Shown: positions 1 through 6,632 of the stretch, piece by piece | Layout: each line of letters starts with the position of its first letter | How positions within the stretch are numbered: the first letter of the stretch is position 1 | DNA from: CAYNSX01 sp964400165 | GTDB lineage: Bacteria > Armatimonadota > Hebobacteria > CAYNSX01 | Length of the DNA: 64,000 nt | Assembly: GCA_964400165.1 (NCBI GenBank) | Contig: CAYNSX010000004.1 | Coordinates: 7,897 to 71,896 of the forward strand | Reading direction: 5' to 3' | Notes under the pieces: generated by a model | Database searches by the model: none | The model's input: only the letters and a program-made list of their open reading frames with translations | What the model was told of the DNA's origin: nothing | Position numbers and translations under genes: made by a program

Positions 1-68
1 CGCCGGAGATGGCCTTTCTCCTCAAAGAAGGCGAGGAAGATGTCGCGCAGTTCGTGGCCGGTTGGCAT
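1..68 (-). CDS. alaS: Alanyl-tRNA synthetase, N-terminal 22 codons (cut by window edge)
   Basis: Reading the minus strand from an ATG at 68-66 gives MPTGHELRDIFLAFFEEKGH, which matches the conserved opening of class II alanyl-tRNA synthetase (S.EIR..FL.FF..KGH). The enzyme charges tRNA-Ala in the cytoplasm. Only the first 22 codons are in the window, so no catalytic motif can be checked. The gene is divergent from the DMT transporter at 335. The call rests on the N-terminal signature alone. Confidence 0.82.
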   Translation of the reverse strand, partial: MPTGHELRDIFLAFFEEKGHLR

Positions 69-334
69 GATAGGGTGTCGTGTGCCCGCGCCATCTTACC
101 GCGAACGCCGCCAAGCGTTCCTCTTCGCCTTCCCCGCGCGCGGGGAGGGACGGAGGGTGGGGTTCGTGAATCGCCTCCGCCGATGCGTCCGAATGAAATC
201 GGCGTGAGTCGGCTGTTTCGCGCCGCGGCCGTTTCGCGCCCGGGGCTAAACCTTTCGGCTTCGCTCAAGACAAGCCCCCGGGCTCACGACCCCGAGCACA
301 CAGCGGGGCTTAAGCCCCGCCGGGTTTCGCCGTC
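69..334. other. Divergent intergenic region with palindromes
   Basis: This spacer between alaS and the DMT transporter holds no convincing gene. It has a CCCCGCGCGCGGGG-type palindrome near 136-150 and a perfect 18-base palindrome at 303-320 (GCGGGGCT and its complement meeting at TTAA). The second lies just upstream of the transporter start. These resemble the intergenic palindromes seen elsewhere in the window. Confidence 0.5.
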
Positions 335-1273
335 ATGAGCCCGGCCGTTCAGGGCCGGGCGTCGTCGCGCCGGGCCTACGCCTCCCTCTGGATCGCCACG
401 CTCGTCTGGGGCGCGTCGTTCCCGGTGGCGCGGTATTTGTTGCAGCCCGGCGCCGACGGGCAGGCGGCGATCTCGCCGTTGGTGCTCGCCGCGCTGCGGT
501 TCAGCATCGCGTCGGCGCTGATGCTGATCCCGGCGGCGCGGGCGCTGCGGCGCACGCCGCTCGGCCGCGCCGACTGGTGGCACTTGGTGCTGCTCGGGCA
601 GGTCGGCGTCTCGATCTATTTCTGGCTGCAATATGTCGGCGTCCAGAAGACGAATGCGGGCATCTCGTCCATCGTCATCCTCGGGCTGATTCCCGTCTTC
701 ACAGCGGTCGCCGCCTGGCTGCTGCGCTACGAGCGGTTTTCGTGGATGCAGGTCGTCGCGCTCGGCATCGGCATCGGCGGCGTCTGGGTGCTGGGGCAAT
801 CGCAGAACGGCGCGGTCGCTTGGCGCGGCAACGACATGACCATCGGCCTCGTCGCGCTCGTCGCCAACGCGGCCTGCTTCGCCATCTATGCGCTGCTGGC
901 GCGGCGGCTGGTGCAACGCGTGCCGACGCTGACGGTGACCGCGGTGTCGATGACGAGCGGCGCGCTGGCGCTGCTGTTGGTCACGCTCGCCAACCCCGGC
1001 GCGTGGAACGCCGTCGCGCGCTTGCACACCGGACACTGGCTGGCGGTGTTCTATCTGGCGCTGGTCTGTTCGGTGGCGGCGTATTACCTCTTCAACTTCG
1101 CGCTCACCGTCGTGCCCGCGAGCCGCGCCGCGTTCCTGGCGCTGTTCGAGCCGGTGGTCGCCGTCGCGCTCGGCTCGGCCTTCCTCGGCGAGCGGCTGAC
1201 GCTGCTGATGCTAGGCGGCGCGGCGCTGATTGCGCTCTCGGTGGCGTTGGTGCTAAGGCGGGGAAGTGCGTAG
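335..1273 (+). CDS. EamA/DMT-family inner-membrane transporter
   Basis: This is a 312-residue integral membrane protein with about ten hydrophobic segments in two repeated halves, the usual EamA layout. The first half begins LWIATLVWGASFPVARY, and the second has the typical end-of-family pattern in which a conserved E in a late helix (ALFEPVVAVALG...LGERLT) precedes the last hydrophobic segment. DMT proteins export small metabolites or amino acids, but the substrate cannot be told from sequence. The ATG at 335 gives the normal length of about 300 residues. The preceding bases are palindromic and show no clear Shine-Dalgarno sequence, so the start is less certain than the product family. Confidence 0.88.
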   Translation: MSPAVQGRASSRRAYASLWIATLVWGASFPVARYLLQPGADGQAAISPLVLAALRFSIASALMLIPAARALRRTPLGRADWWHLVLLGQVGVSIYFWLQYVGVQKTNAGISSIVILGLIPVFTAVAAWLLRYERFSWMQVVALGIGIGGVWVLGQSQNGAVAWRGNDMTIGLVALVANAACFAIYALLARRLVQRVPTLTVTAVSMTSGALALLLVTLANPGAWNAVARLHTGHWLAVFYLALVCSVAAYYLFNFALTVVPASRAAFLALFEPVVAVALGSAFLGERLTLLMLGGAALIALSVALVLRRGSA

Positions 1274-1281
1274 CGCCCTCT

Positions 1282-1426
1282 CCCGGCCCTATAAGGGCCG
1301 GGCTCACAAAGCCCGCCCCATGAATGGGACGAACAAATCAATCGTAGGGGGCCGGCGCTACCGAAAATCGTCGCCGCAAGAATGCGGCTCCTACAAGAAT
1401 CCCTCTTTCCTCGTTTCCTTGTGACC
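1282..1426. repeat. Intergenic hairpins and a solitary repeat arm
   Basis: Between the transporter and secG there are three elements. One is a 9-bp stem with ATA loop (CCCGGCCCT/AGGGCCGGG, 1282-1302), placed like a terminator but without a T-tract. The second is a REP-like hairpin GCCGCA-AGAA-TGCGGC at 1373-1388. The third is a pyrimidine-rich arm, CTTTCCTCGTTTCCTTG, at about 1403-1420, which matches the arms flanking the four-helix-bundle gene at 6.1-6.6 kb. No gene is visible in the spacer. Confidence 0.6.
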
Positions 1427-1454
1427 TGCCGCTGTCTGCTATACTTTTGCTCCC

Positions 1455-1703
1455 ATGTGGTTCCTCCAGACCATCCAAGTGCTCATCTCGCTGTTGCTGA
1501 TCTTTCTCATTCTGGCGCAGACGACGCGCGCCGAGGGCGGCGGCGGGCTGCTGGGCATGGGCACCATCGGCGGCCAGGCCCGCGCCGCGTTCAAGACCCG
1601 CTCCGGCTTCGAGGAGCACATCGGGCGCATCACGGCCTGGGTGGCGTCGGTGTGGCTTGTCGTCTCGGCGATCCTCTCGGTCCTCTTCCTCGCCCGCGGG
1701 TAG
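1455..1703 (+). CDS. secG: Protein translocase subunit SecG
   Basis: This is an 82-residue protein with two hydrophobic helices (about residues 3-21 and 56-78) separated by a Gly-rich loop containing GGGGLLGMG, the SecG signature. SecG is the third, auxiliary subunit of the SecYEG channel in the inner membrane and aids SecA-driven export. Length and topology are normal for the family. The gene sits about 40 bases upstream of tRNA-Leu, a frequent bacterial neighbourhood. The start ATG at 1455 is the only sensible one. Confidence 0.95.
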   Translation: MWFLQTIQVLISLLLIFLILAQTTRAEGGGGLLGMGTIGGQARAAFKTRSGFEEHIGRITAWVASVWLVVSAILSVLFLARG

Positions 1704-1722
1704 CGCGCGGCGCGCTGCCTCA

Positions 1723-1732
1723 TTGGTACAAT
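1723..1732 (+). promoter_or_regulatory. Candidate -10 element for tRNA-Leu
   Basis: TTGGTACAAT ends 10 bases before the first tRNA base and includes a good sigma70-like -10 (TACAAT). No convincing -35 is visible 16-18 bases upstream. The same ten bases recur at 57243-57252 upstream of a divergent glycosyltransferase gene, which supports a promoter role. Confidence 0.35.
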
Positions 1733-1742
1733 CCCCACGCCT

Positions 1743-1828
1743 GCCCAGGTGGCGAAATGGTAGACGCGCTAGCTTGAGGGGCTAGTGGGCGCAAGCCCGT
1801 GGGAGTTCAAATCTCCCCCTGGGCACCA
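1743..1828 (+). tRNA. tRNA-Leu (anticodon GAG), CCA encoded
   Basis: The sequence folds as a class II tRNA. The acceptor stem GCCCAGG (1743-1749) pairs with CCTGGGC (1818-1824), followed by discriminator A and an encoded CCA (1826-1828). The anticodon stem CTAGC/GCTAG encloses TTGAGGG, giving anticodon GAG (reads CUC and CUU). A long variable arm (TGGGCGCAAGCCCG) and a T-arm with GTTCAAATC are present, all standard for leucine tRNA. Confidence 0.96.
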
Positions 1829-1844
1829 GCACTGACCAGTGACC

Positions 1845-1937
1845 AGGAAGGCGGGGAGGCGGTGACCAGTGTGTCATGACGACGCGTGATTGCGCCGTTC
1901 CTGCTTCCCTGCCTCCCCGCCTCCCCGGTTCCTGTCG
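1845..1937. repeat. GGCGGGGAGGC-type intergenic inverted repeat
   Basis: A left arm (GACCAGGAAGGCGGGGAGGC, starting about 1847) and a right arm (CTGCCTCCCCGCCTCCCCGG, about 1907-1930) form an imperfect long stem around a loop of about 40 bases. Closely similar elements occur at about 11980-12057 and 13728-13796, and a single arm at about 3380-3425. The rest of this spacer, up to the HD-GYP gene at 2090, shows no gene. Confidence 0.6.
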
Positions 1938-2089
1938 TTATGGAATAACCCTCCAATCCCCGTGCGCGCCGAACGGGCCGCCAAGGAGGGGTTCTGTGAC
2001 CGACGCGCCGCACACACGCCGATTCCGATGCGGAGGGGCGAGACTGTGAAACGCTCGCTCACCTTCTCGCCGCCGGTCATTCATCCCGC

Positions 2090-3295
2090 ATGACGCCGGA
2101 CGACGGACAACCGAGCGGCGTGTCCGAGGGATTCGGCGCCGCACCGTCCAATGCCGCAACCGCGCGAGCGCGTTCTGCCGCAGCGCGCGGAACCGTGCGG
2201 ACCGACAGCGCGGCCGCGCTCGACTCCGACACGGTGTGGCTCCTCTACCAGGCCGCGAAGTCGCTGGGCGGCACCTTCGAATTGGAACGCATCAGTGAAC
2301 TCGCCGGCGCATTGCTCAATCACGCCGCGTCGGGCACGCTCACCACGATCTTTCTGCTGAACCCGGCGCGCAACATAGCGCTGGCGCCGCTGTGCACCGT
2401 CCCGGCGCGCGCCGCCACGACCTCGCCGGTGCCTTTGAGCCGCGGCGACCTCGATGCGCTGGTGGCGCTCGGCGCCCCGCTGCTGCTGCGCGGCGCCGAG
2501 GACGACCGCGCGTTCGAGTTCCTGTTCCGCGGCACCGCCTTCCGGCCGCCGGCGCTGCTCGTCCCGCTGTATGCGGACGCGTCGCTCGTCGGCGTGGCGT
2601 TGGTGGCCCTAGCCCCCGGCCACGCGGCGGTGAACGGCGAGCGCCGCGCGATCATCTCCGCGCTGGCGCGCAACATCGGCATCGCGGTGCAGAACAGTTC
2701 GTTCGTGAAGAACCTGGAAGATTTGTACCTGGGCACCATCCGCGCGCTCTCCAGCGCGCTGGGGCACGAGGATGACTATGCGCGCGGCCACGCCGACCGC
2801 GTCGCGGGCTATTGCCAGGAACTGTGTGACCGGCTGGGCGTGCCGGAAGTCGAGCGCAAGGCGCTGCTCGCCGCCGCCCACCTCGCCCAGATTGGCAAGG
2901 CGAAACTGCCCGAGTCGATCCGCCACAAGCGCGGCGGGCTGACCACCGAAGAGGTGCAGCAAGTGCGGCAGTACCCCGTCATCGGCGCCGAGTTCGTCGG
3001 CGACCTGGCGCTGCCCTGGGATGTGCAGGCGCTGGTGCGGCATCACCACGAACACTACGACGGCGGCGGCTATCCCGACCGGCTGGTGGGGGCTGCCATC
3101 CCGCGCGGCTCACGCATTCTCGGCATCGTAGACGCCTATTGCGCGATGGTGGCCGACCGCCCCTATCGCGTCCGGCTGACCCGCGCCGAGGCGATGGCGG
3201 AACTCCTCCGGCAGCGCGGCGCGCAGTTCGACCCCGTCATCGTCGATGTCTTCTGCCAATTGCTGGACGAAGAAGTCGCCCCGCCCCCCGCGTAG
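2090..3295 (+). CDS. GAF/HD-GYP-type protein with degenerate metal site
   Basis: This 401-residue protein has no signal peptide. Residues about 45-200 look like a GAF-type sensory domain and about 205-390 like an HD-GYP domain. HD-GYP proteins normally hydrolyse cyclic di-GMP using an HD dyad, further histidines and the HHExxDGxGYP loop. Here HHEHYDGGGYP is present at about 319-329, but the HD of HDIGK is replaced by AQ (A266-Q267, in HLAQIGK). The next ligand, H of HPxxGA, is Y295 (QYPVIGA). Hydrolysis is therefore doubtful and a receptor or scaffold role is more likely. The gene is convergent with the sigma54-activator-like gene. A plausible ATG is at 2090, with no strong ribosome site. Family assignment is firm, function is inferred. 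Confidence 0.85.
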   Translation: MTPDDGQPSGVSEGFGAAPSNAATARARSAAARGTVRTDSAAALDSDTVWLLYQAAKSLGGTFELERISELAGALLNHAASGTLTTIFLLNPARNIALAPLCTVPARAATTSPVPLSRGDLDALVALGAPLLLRGAEDDRAFEFLFRGTAFRPPALLVPLYADASLVGVALVALAPGHAAVNGERRAIISALARNIGIAVQNSSFVKNLEDLYLGTIRALSSALGHEDDYARGHADRVAGYCQELCDRLGVPEVERKALLAAAHLAQIGKAKLPESIRHKRGGLTTEEVQQVRQYPVIGAEFVGDLALPWDVQALVRHHHEHYDGGGYPDRLVGAAIPRGSRILGIVDAYCAMVADRPYRVRLTRAEAMAELLRQRGAQFDPVIVDVFCQLLDEEVAPPPA

Positions 3296-3693
3296 TCCTC
3301 TGACGCTCCGCCAATCCACCTCACCCCGCCCTTCGGGCATCCCTCCCCGTCTCACGGAGAGGGGCCAGAGATGAAATCGTTCGGTTGTCCTCCTCCCCGC
3401 CTTCCTGCCTCCCTGCCTCCCCCGTTCCCCAAGGTGTGGGGCCGCGGCCGTCACCGCCCCGTGACACGCCGCGGCCCACGATGCAATTTGTCAGTGCTCT
3501 CCGCCGGCCGGACCCGCGGATCGCTGCATGCGCGGGGGAGGAAAGCCGCCGCGGGCCGGCCGAGCAGAGAGATCACACTGGGCTCCGGTGGAGAGCGGTC
3601 CACCGGAGCCGCCCAGGAGGAGTGAGGGAGAGGCCGAGGGGACATGCGGCTGCATGCCGACCCCCGGCGTGGAGTACTGGCCGGGACGGGAGC
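3296..3693. other. Convergent intergenic region with strong secondary structure
   Basis: No gene is evident between the two convergent genes. Bases about 3320-3370 resemble the CCTCTCCC-type repeats found at 15.4 and 20.6 kb, and 3385-3425 is a single GCCTCCCTGCCTCC arm. From about 3495 to 3690 the DNA is highly structured. A stem of GCCGGCC type encloses GAGGAAAGCCGCCG, and a perfect 12-bp hairpin GGCTCCGGTGGA/TCCACCGGAGCC spans about 3581-3610. This could be a structured non-coding RNA of unknown class or a repeat. The strand cannot be decided. Confidence 0.4.
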
Positions 3694-4932
3694 TCATGGC
3701 TCCGCGATCCCGGTGGAGTAGGCAAGTGACTCTTGTTCTGGAGGGACTGCCAATCGCCGTTCGATGAGGGCGTGCACCAATTCGTCGGGGACTTCGCCGT
3801 TCTCGGACAGGAGCAGCGCGCGCCGCATACAGGTCTCGAGTTCGCGCAAGTTGCCCGGCCAGTCGTAGCGCTCCAGCCGCGCCAGCACCGGCGGCGTCAG
3901 GTGCGGCACCGGTCGGTGCAGCGCCCGGGCGTGCAGCGCGAGGAAATGGCCGGCCAGGTGGGCGATATCTTCCACCCGCTCACGCAGCGCCGGCAAGTGA
4001 AGCGCGACGCACCCCAGCCGCGCCGCCAGCCGCGGCGGGAAGTCGCGCAGCGTGCGCAGATCGCGCGTCGCGGTGGCGATGACACGCACATCGACGCGCG
4101 TCCCGCTGCCCGCGCCGACCGCGTGCACGCGCCCCTCCATCACCAGCCGCTCCAGGCGCACCAGCAAATCGTCCTGCGCCTGGTGCACGCGCCGCACCAC
4201 CAGCGTGCCCAAGTCGGCCTGCAACGCCGCGCCCACTCGCTCCACCGCCCCGGCGATCGGTTCGCCCAGCAGTCCGAAGAGAAGTGCGGTCGGGTCGCTG
4301 CCGTTCCCGTTCGTGCAACTCGCCACCATCAGCGGCCCGCGGGACCGCAAACTCTTCTGATGCAGCGCCTGCGCCCAGACCAGTTTCCCGGTTCCGTGCT
4401 CGCCGAACAGCGCGACGGGCAGGTCTGAAGTGGCGAGCGCCTGCAAGGCCCGGAAGTATTCGCGCAATTGCGGGTGCGTCCCGACCATCCCCTCGACCCG
4501 GCCCACGGCGCCGCTGTCGGGGCTGGCGTTGCGCTGCCGCGCCCGCTGCAGCGCATCGCGGAACGCCGACAGCACAAACGGATTGGGCACCACCGCATCC
4601 GCCCCCCACGACAGCCCCTCCGACGCCCGCCCGAACACCAAACTGTCCGCCAGCAGCACCAGCACCGGCGTCGGCACCCTTGCCTTGATGCGGCTGCACA
4701 GCGACCGGGCCTCTTCGGCATTGGCGAGAAACGGCGCCACCACCAAGTCGGGCGCCGGCAGTGGCCAGGACTGCTCGTCCATCTGTGCCGCCACCGCCGT
4801 CCGATAGCCCTCTTCGGACAGGATGGTGGCGACCAGCGACGCCACCGCCTGCTCGATGCCGACCACCAGCGCGACCCGGGCCTCCGGGTGGAGTCCCGCC
4901 CGCGCGTCATCCGCTCGCCATCCGTTCGCCAC
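3694..4932 (-). CDS. Sigma54-activator-like pseudo-AAA+ protein with pseudo-receiver
   Basis: This 412-residue protein is built like an NtrC-family response regulator. Residues about 15-135 resemble a receiver domain, but the phospho-acceptor Asp strand reads LVVAPF and the conserved Lys of K-P-F is Asn (PNPF). Residues about 150-390 resemble the sigma54-interaction AAA+ domain. The P-loop is GEHGTGK (about 177-183), but the GAFTGA loop that contacts sigma54 is replaced by GEPIAGAVERV. The Walker B acidic pair is lost (GTLVVRRVH). Helix VI and WPGNLREL are intact. No Fis-type HTH follows. It probably cannot remodel sigma54 holoenzyme and may act as a regulatory partner. The GTG at 4932 follows GGAG by five bases. 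Confidence 0.8.
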   Translation of the reverse strand: MANGWRADDARAGLHPEARVALVVGIEQAVASLVATILSEEGYRTAVAAQMDEQSWPLPAPDLVVAPFLANAEEARSLCSRIKARVPTPVLVLLADSLVFGRASEGLSWGADAVVPNPFVLSAFRDALQRARQRNASPDSGAVGRVEGMVGTHPQLREYFRALQALATSDLPVALFGEHGTGKLVWAQALHQKSLRSRGPLMVASCTNGNGSDPTALLFGLLGEPIAGAVERVGAALQADLGTLVVRRVHQAQDDLLVRLERLVMEGRVHAVGAGSGTRVDVRVIATATRDLRTLRDFPPRLAARLGCVALHLPALRERVEDIAHLAGHFLALHARALHRPVPHLTPPVLARLERYDWPGNLRELETCMRRALLLSENGEVPDELVHALIERRLAVPPEQESLAYSTGIAEP

Positions 4933-4950
4933 GGCTTCTCCATCAACCTG

Positions 4951-4995
4951 AAAAGCAAAACGCCCGCCGTGGTCCGAAGACCACAGGCAGGCGTC
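4951..4995 (-). terminator. Intrinsic terminator or attenuator in the leader of the sigma54-activator-like gene
   Basis: On the minus strand a 14-bp stem with one bulged U, capped by UUCG, is followed by TTTTGCTTTT. It ends about 19 bases before the GTG start at 4932. No gene precedes it on this strand, because the neighbour is divergent, so it probably ends a short leader transcript. A GCAGG just upstream (about 5003-5007) can pair with the CCTGC that forms the left arm of the stem, an antiterminator arrangement. Confidence 0.6.
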
Positions 4996-5228
4996 GAGAC
5001 CTGCACACTATTGTTGGGCCGGGTCGGCCCGATCAGGGTGCTCTAGTTCTCCATCGGTGTGCGGGGCGGCGACACGCCATGCCATCCTGCAACATGCGTG
5101 TCACCCGCAGACCACACCAGCGGCTTTTTCCCCATCCGATGCACATTTTGAGAGGGGGTTTCTCCCGGCTGCGCTAGAATGGGAAAACAGGGCGACAGCC
5201 CGCCCCATACTGCCCTGTGCAATCCCAC

Positions 5229-6074
5229 ATGGCCACCGAGACGGACACCGTGACCACCGACCTGGCGCGCCTGGCCTCGACTGCCCGGCAGCTGCGCCGC
5301 GACATCATCCGGTGCACCACCGCCGCCGGCTCCGGGCATCCGAGCAGTTCGCTCTCGATGGTGGAACTGCTGACGGCGCTGTACTTCGGCGGCGTGATGC
5401 GCTACGACCCGCACAACCCCCTCTGGCCCGACCGCGACCGCTTCATCCTCTCGAAAGGGCACGGCTGCCCGGGCTTGTACTCGGCGCTGGCCGAGGCGGG
5501 CTACTTCCCGCGCGAGTGGCTGCTGAAACTGCGCGACATCGACTGGCCGCTCGAAGGCCACCCGAAGCGCCACCCGGAACTCGGCATCGAAGCGGCGACC
5601 GGCTCGCTCGGGCAGGGCCTGTCGATCGCCATCGGGCACGCCCTCGCCTGCCGGCTCGACGGACGCGACGCGCGCGTCTACTGCATGCTCGGCGACGGCG
5701 AGTGTCAGGAGGGCCAAGTGTGGGAAGCGGCGATGGCGGCGACGCACTTCCACCTCGACTCGCTGACCGCCATCGTGGACCACAACAAGTATCAGCAGAC
5801 CGGCGCCGTCTTCACCACGATGGACTACCGCCCCTTCGCCGAGAAATGGCGTGCCTTCGGCTGGCACACCGACGAGATTGACGGCCACGACCAGCAAGAA
5901 GTGCTCGACGCCTTCGAGCGCGCCCGCGGCGTCTCCGGCCACCCGCAGGTCATCATCGCCCACACCATCAAGGGCAAAGGTGTGTCGCTGATGGAAACTG
6001 ATTTCACTTGGCATGGAAGAGCATTGAGCGCGGAGCAGGCAGAGGTAGCATTGAAGGAAATCGGAGAAGACTGA
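5229..6074 (+). CDS. Transketolase, N-terminal (ThDP-binding) subunit
   Basis: This protein is about 281 residues long and carries the pyrophosphate half of transketolase. Visible motifs are GHPSSSLSMVELLTALYFGG, SKGHGCPGLYSALAEAG and the ThDP/metal motif GDGECQEGQ followed by DHNKYQQTG. Transketolase moves two-carbon units between sugar phosphates in the pentose phosphate and Calvin-type cycles. The enzyme is split, and the partner subunit begins at 6633 after an intervening gene. ATG 5229 is preferred to an in-frame GTG at 5217. A TAGAAT -10-like hexamer lies at 5175-5180. The gene ends just before the left arm of an inverted repeat. Confidence 0.92.
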   Translation: MATETDTVTTDLARLASTARQLRRDIIRCTTAAGSGHPSSSLSMVELLTALYFGGVMRYDPHNPLWPDRDRFILSKGHGCPGLYSALAEAGYFPREWLLKLRDIDWPLEGHPKRHPELGIEAATGSLGQGLSIAIGHALACRLDGRDARVYCMLGDGECQEGQVWEAAMAATHFHLDSLTAIVDHNKYQQTGAVFTTMDYRPFAEKWRAFGWHTDEIDGHDQQEVLDAFERARGVSGHPQVIIAHTIKGKGVSLMETDFTWHGRALSAEQAEVALKEIGED

Positions 6075-6081
6075 ACTTGCA

Positions 6082-6617
6082 GGAAACAAGGAAACAAGGA
6101 AACGAGGGTCGGCTGACCTTCGTGGACGAGGCCTTGCCGGGTTTCAAGAATCTGGTGGCCTGGCAGAGAGCAAGGCGTCTGGCCGCCCTGGTTGACGAGT
6201 TTGCGAAGGGATTTCCCCGCTTGGAAGGAGTTCTACGATCGCAGATGCGGCGCACCGCGATTTCAGTCGGCGCCAACATTGCCGAGGGTTACTGTCGCGG
6301 CGCGATCGGCGATTACATCCGCTACTGCGAAATCGCGCGCGGGTCTCTCGGCGAGCTCGGGAATCACCTCGCGCACGCGGAAGACATCGGACTCGCGACA
6401 CAGTGTCCGTGGTATCCCAAACTGCTCGACGCCTATAGCGAGACACTCGCGGTCCTCAACGGTTTAGTCGCCGCGCTGAAGCGTAAGAGAGATACCGGGG
6501 AATGGGATCGGTCCTTCGCCGTGCGTGAATTCGCCGCGCCGTACATCGGCACCCAAATCGAGGAATCATCGTCATGAACTCGACCCAATCCTTGTTTCCT
6601 CGTTTCCTCGTTTCCTC
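6082..6617. mobile_element. Putative IVS-type cassette: four-helix-bundle gene between inverted repeats
   Basis: The left arm, 6082-6107, is built of tandem GGAAACRA units. The right arm, 6590-6617, is its inverted complement with the same 8-base periodicity. Between them lies only the four-helix-bundle gene. The arms sit between the two halves of the split transketolase, immediately after the stop of the first and just before the second. The layout mimics the 23S rRNA intervening sequences of Leptospira and relatives, where a related gene lies in the loop of a long stem. Mobility itself is inferred, and no transposase is present. Confidence 0.5.
6122..6577 (+). CDS. Four-helix-bundle protein of the 23S rRNA-IVS (S23) family
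   Basis: This is a protein of about 151 residues matching the S23 family, with LVAWQRARRLAALVDE, FPRLEGVLRSQMRRTAIS, VGANIAEGYCRG and EIARGSLGELGNHLAHAED. The family forms pentameric four-helix bundles; related proteins occur inside rRNA intervening sequences and beside diversity-generating retroelements, and their biochemical role is unsettled. No ATG exists near the N-terminus. GTG 6122 lies just after the left repeat and about 13 bases after GAGG. TTG 6077 is a longer alternative that would run through the repeat. Its place inside a metabolic operon, framed by repeats, suggests insertion. Family assignment is firm, start is not. Confidence 0.85.
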   Translation: MDEALPGFKNLVAWQRARRLAALVDEFAKGFPRLEGVLRSQMRRTAISVGANIAEGYCRGAIGDYIRYCEIARGSLGELGNHLAHAEDIGLATQCPWYPKLLDAYSETLAVLNGLVAALKRKRDTGEWDRSFAVREFAAPYIGTQIEESSS

Positions 6618-6632
6618 GCCGTTGGATTTGCA

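Noticed and set aside
3495..3690. RNase P RNA (rnpB)
   Set aside because: GAGGAAAG and AGCAGAGAGAT resemble parts of conserved regions, but the expected GAGGAAAGTCC, the distance between blocks and the 3' ACAGAA..GGCTTA core are missing.
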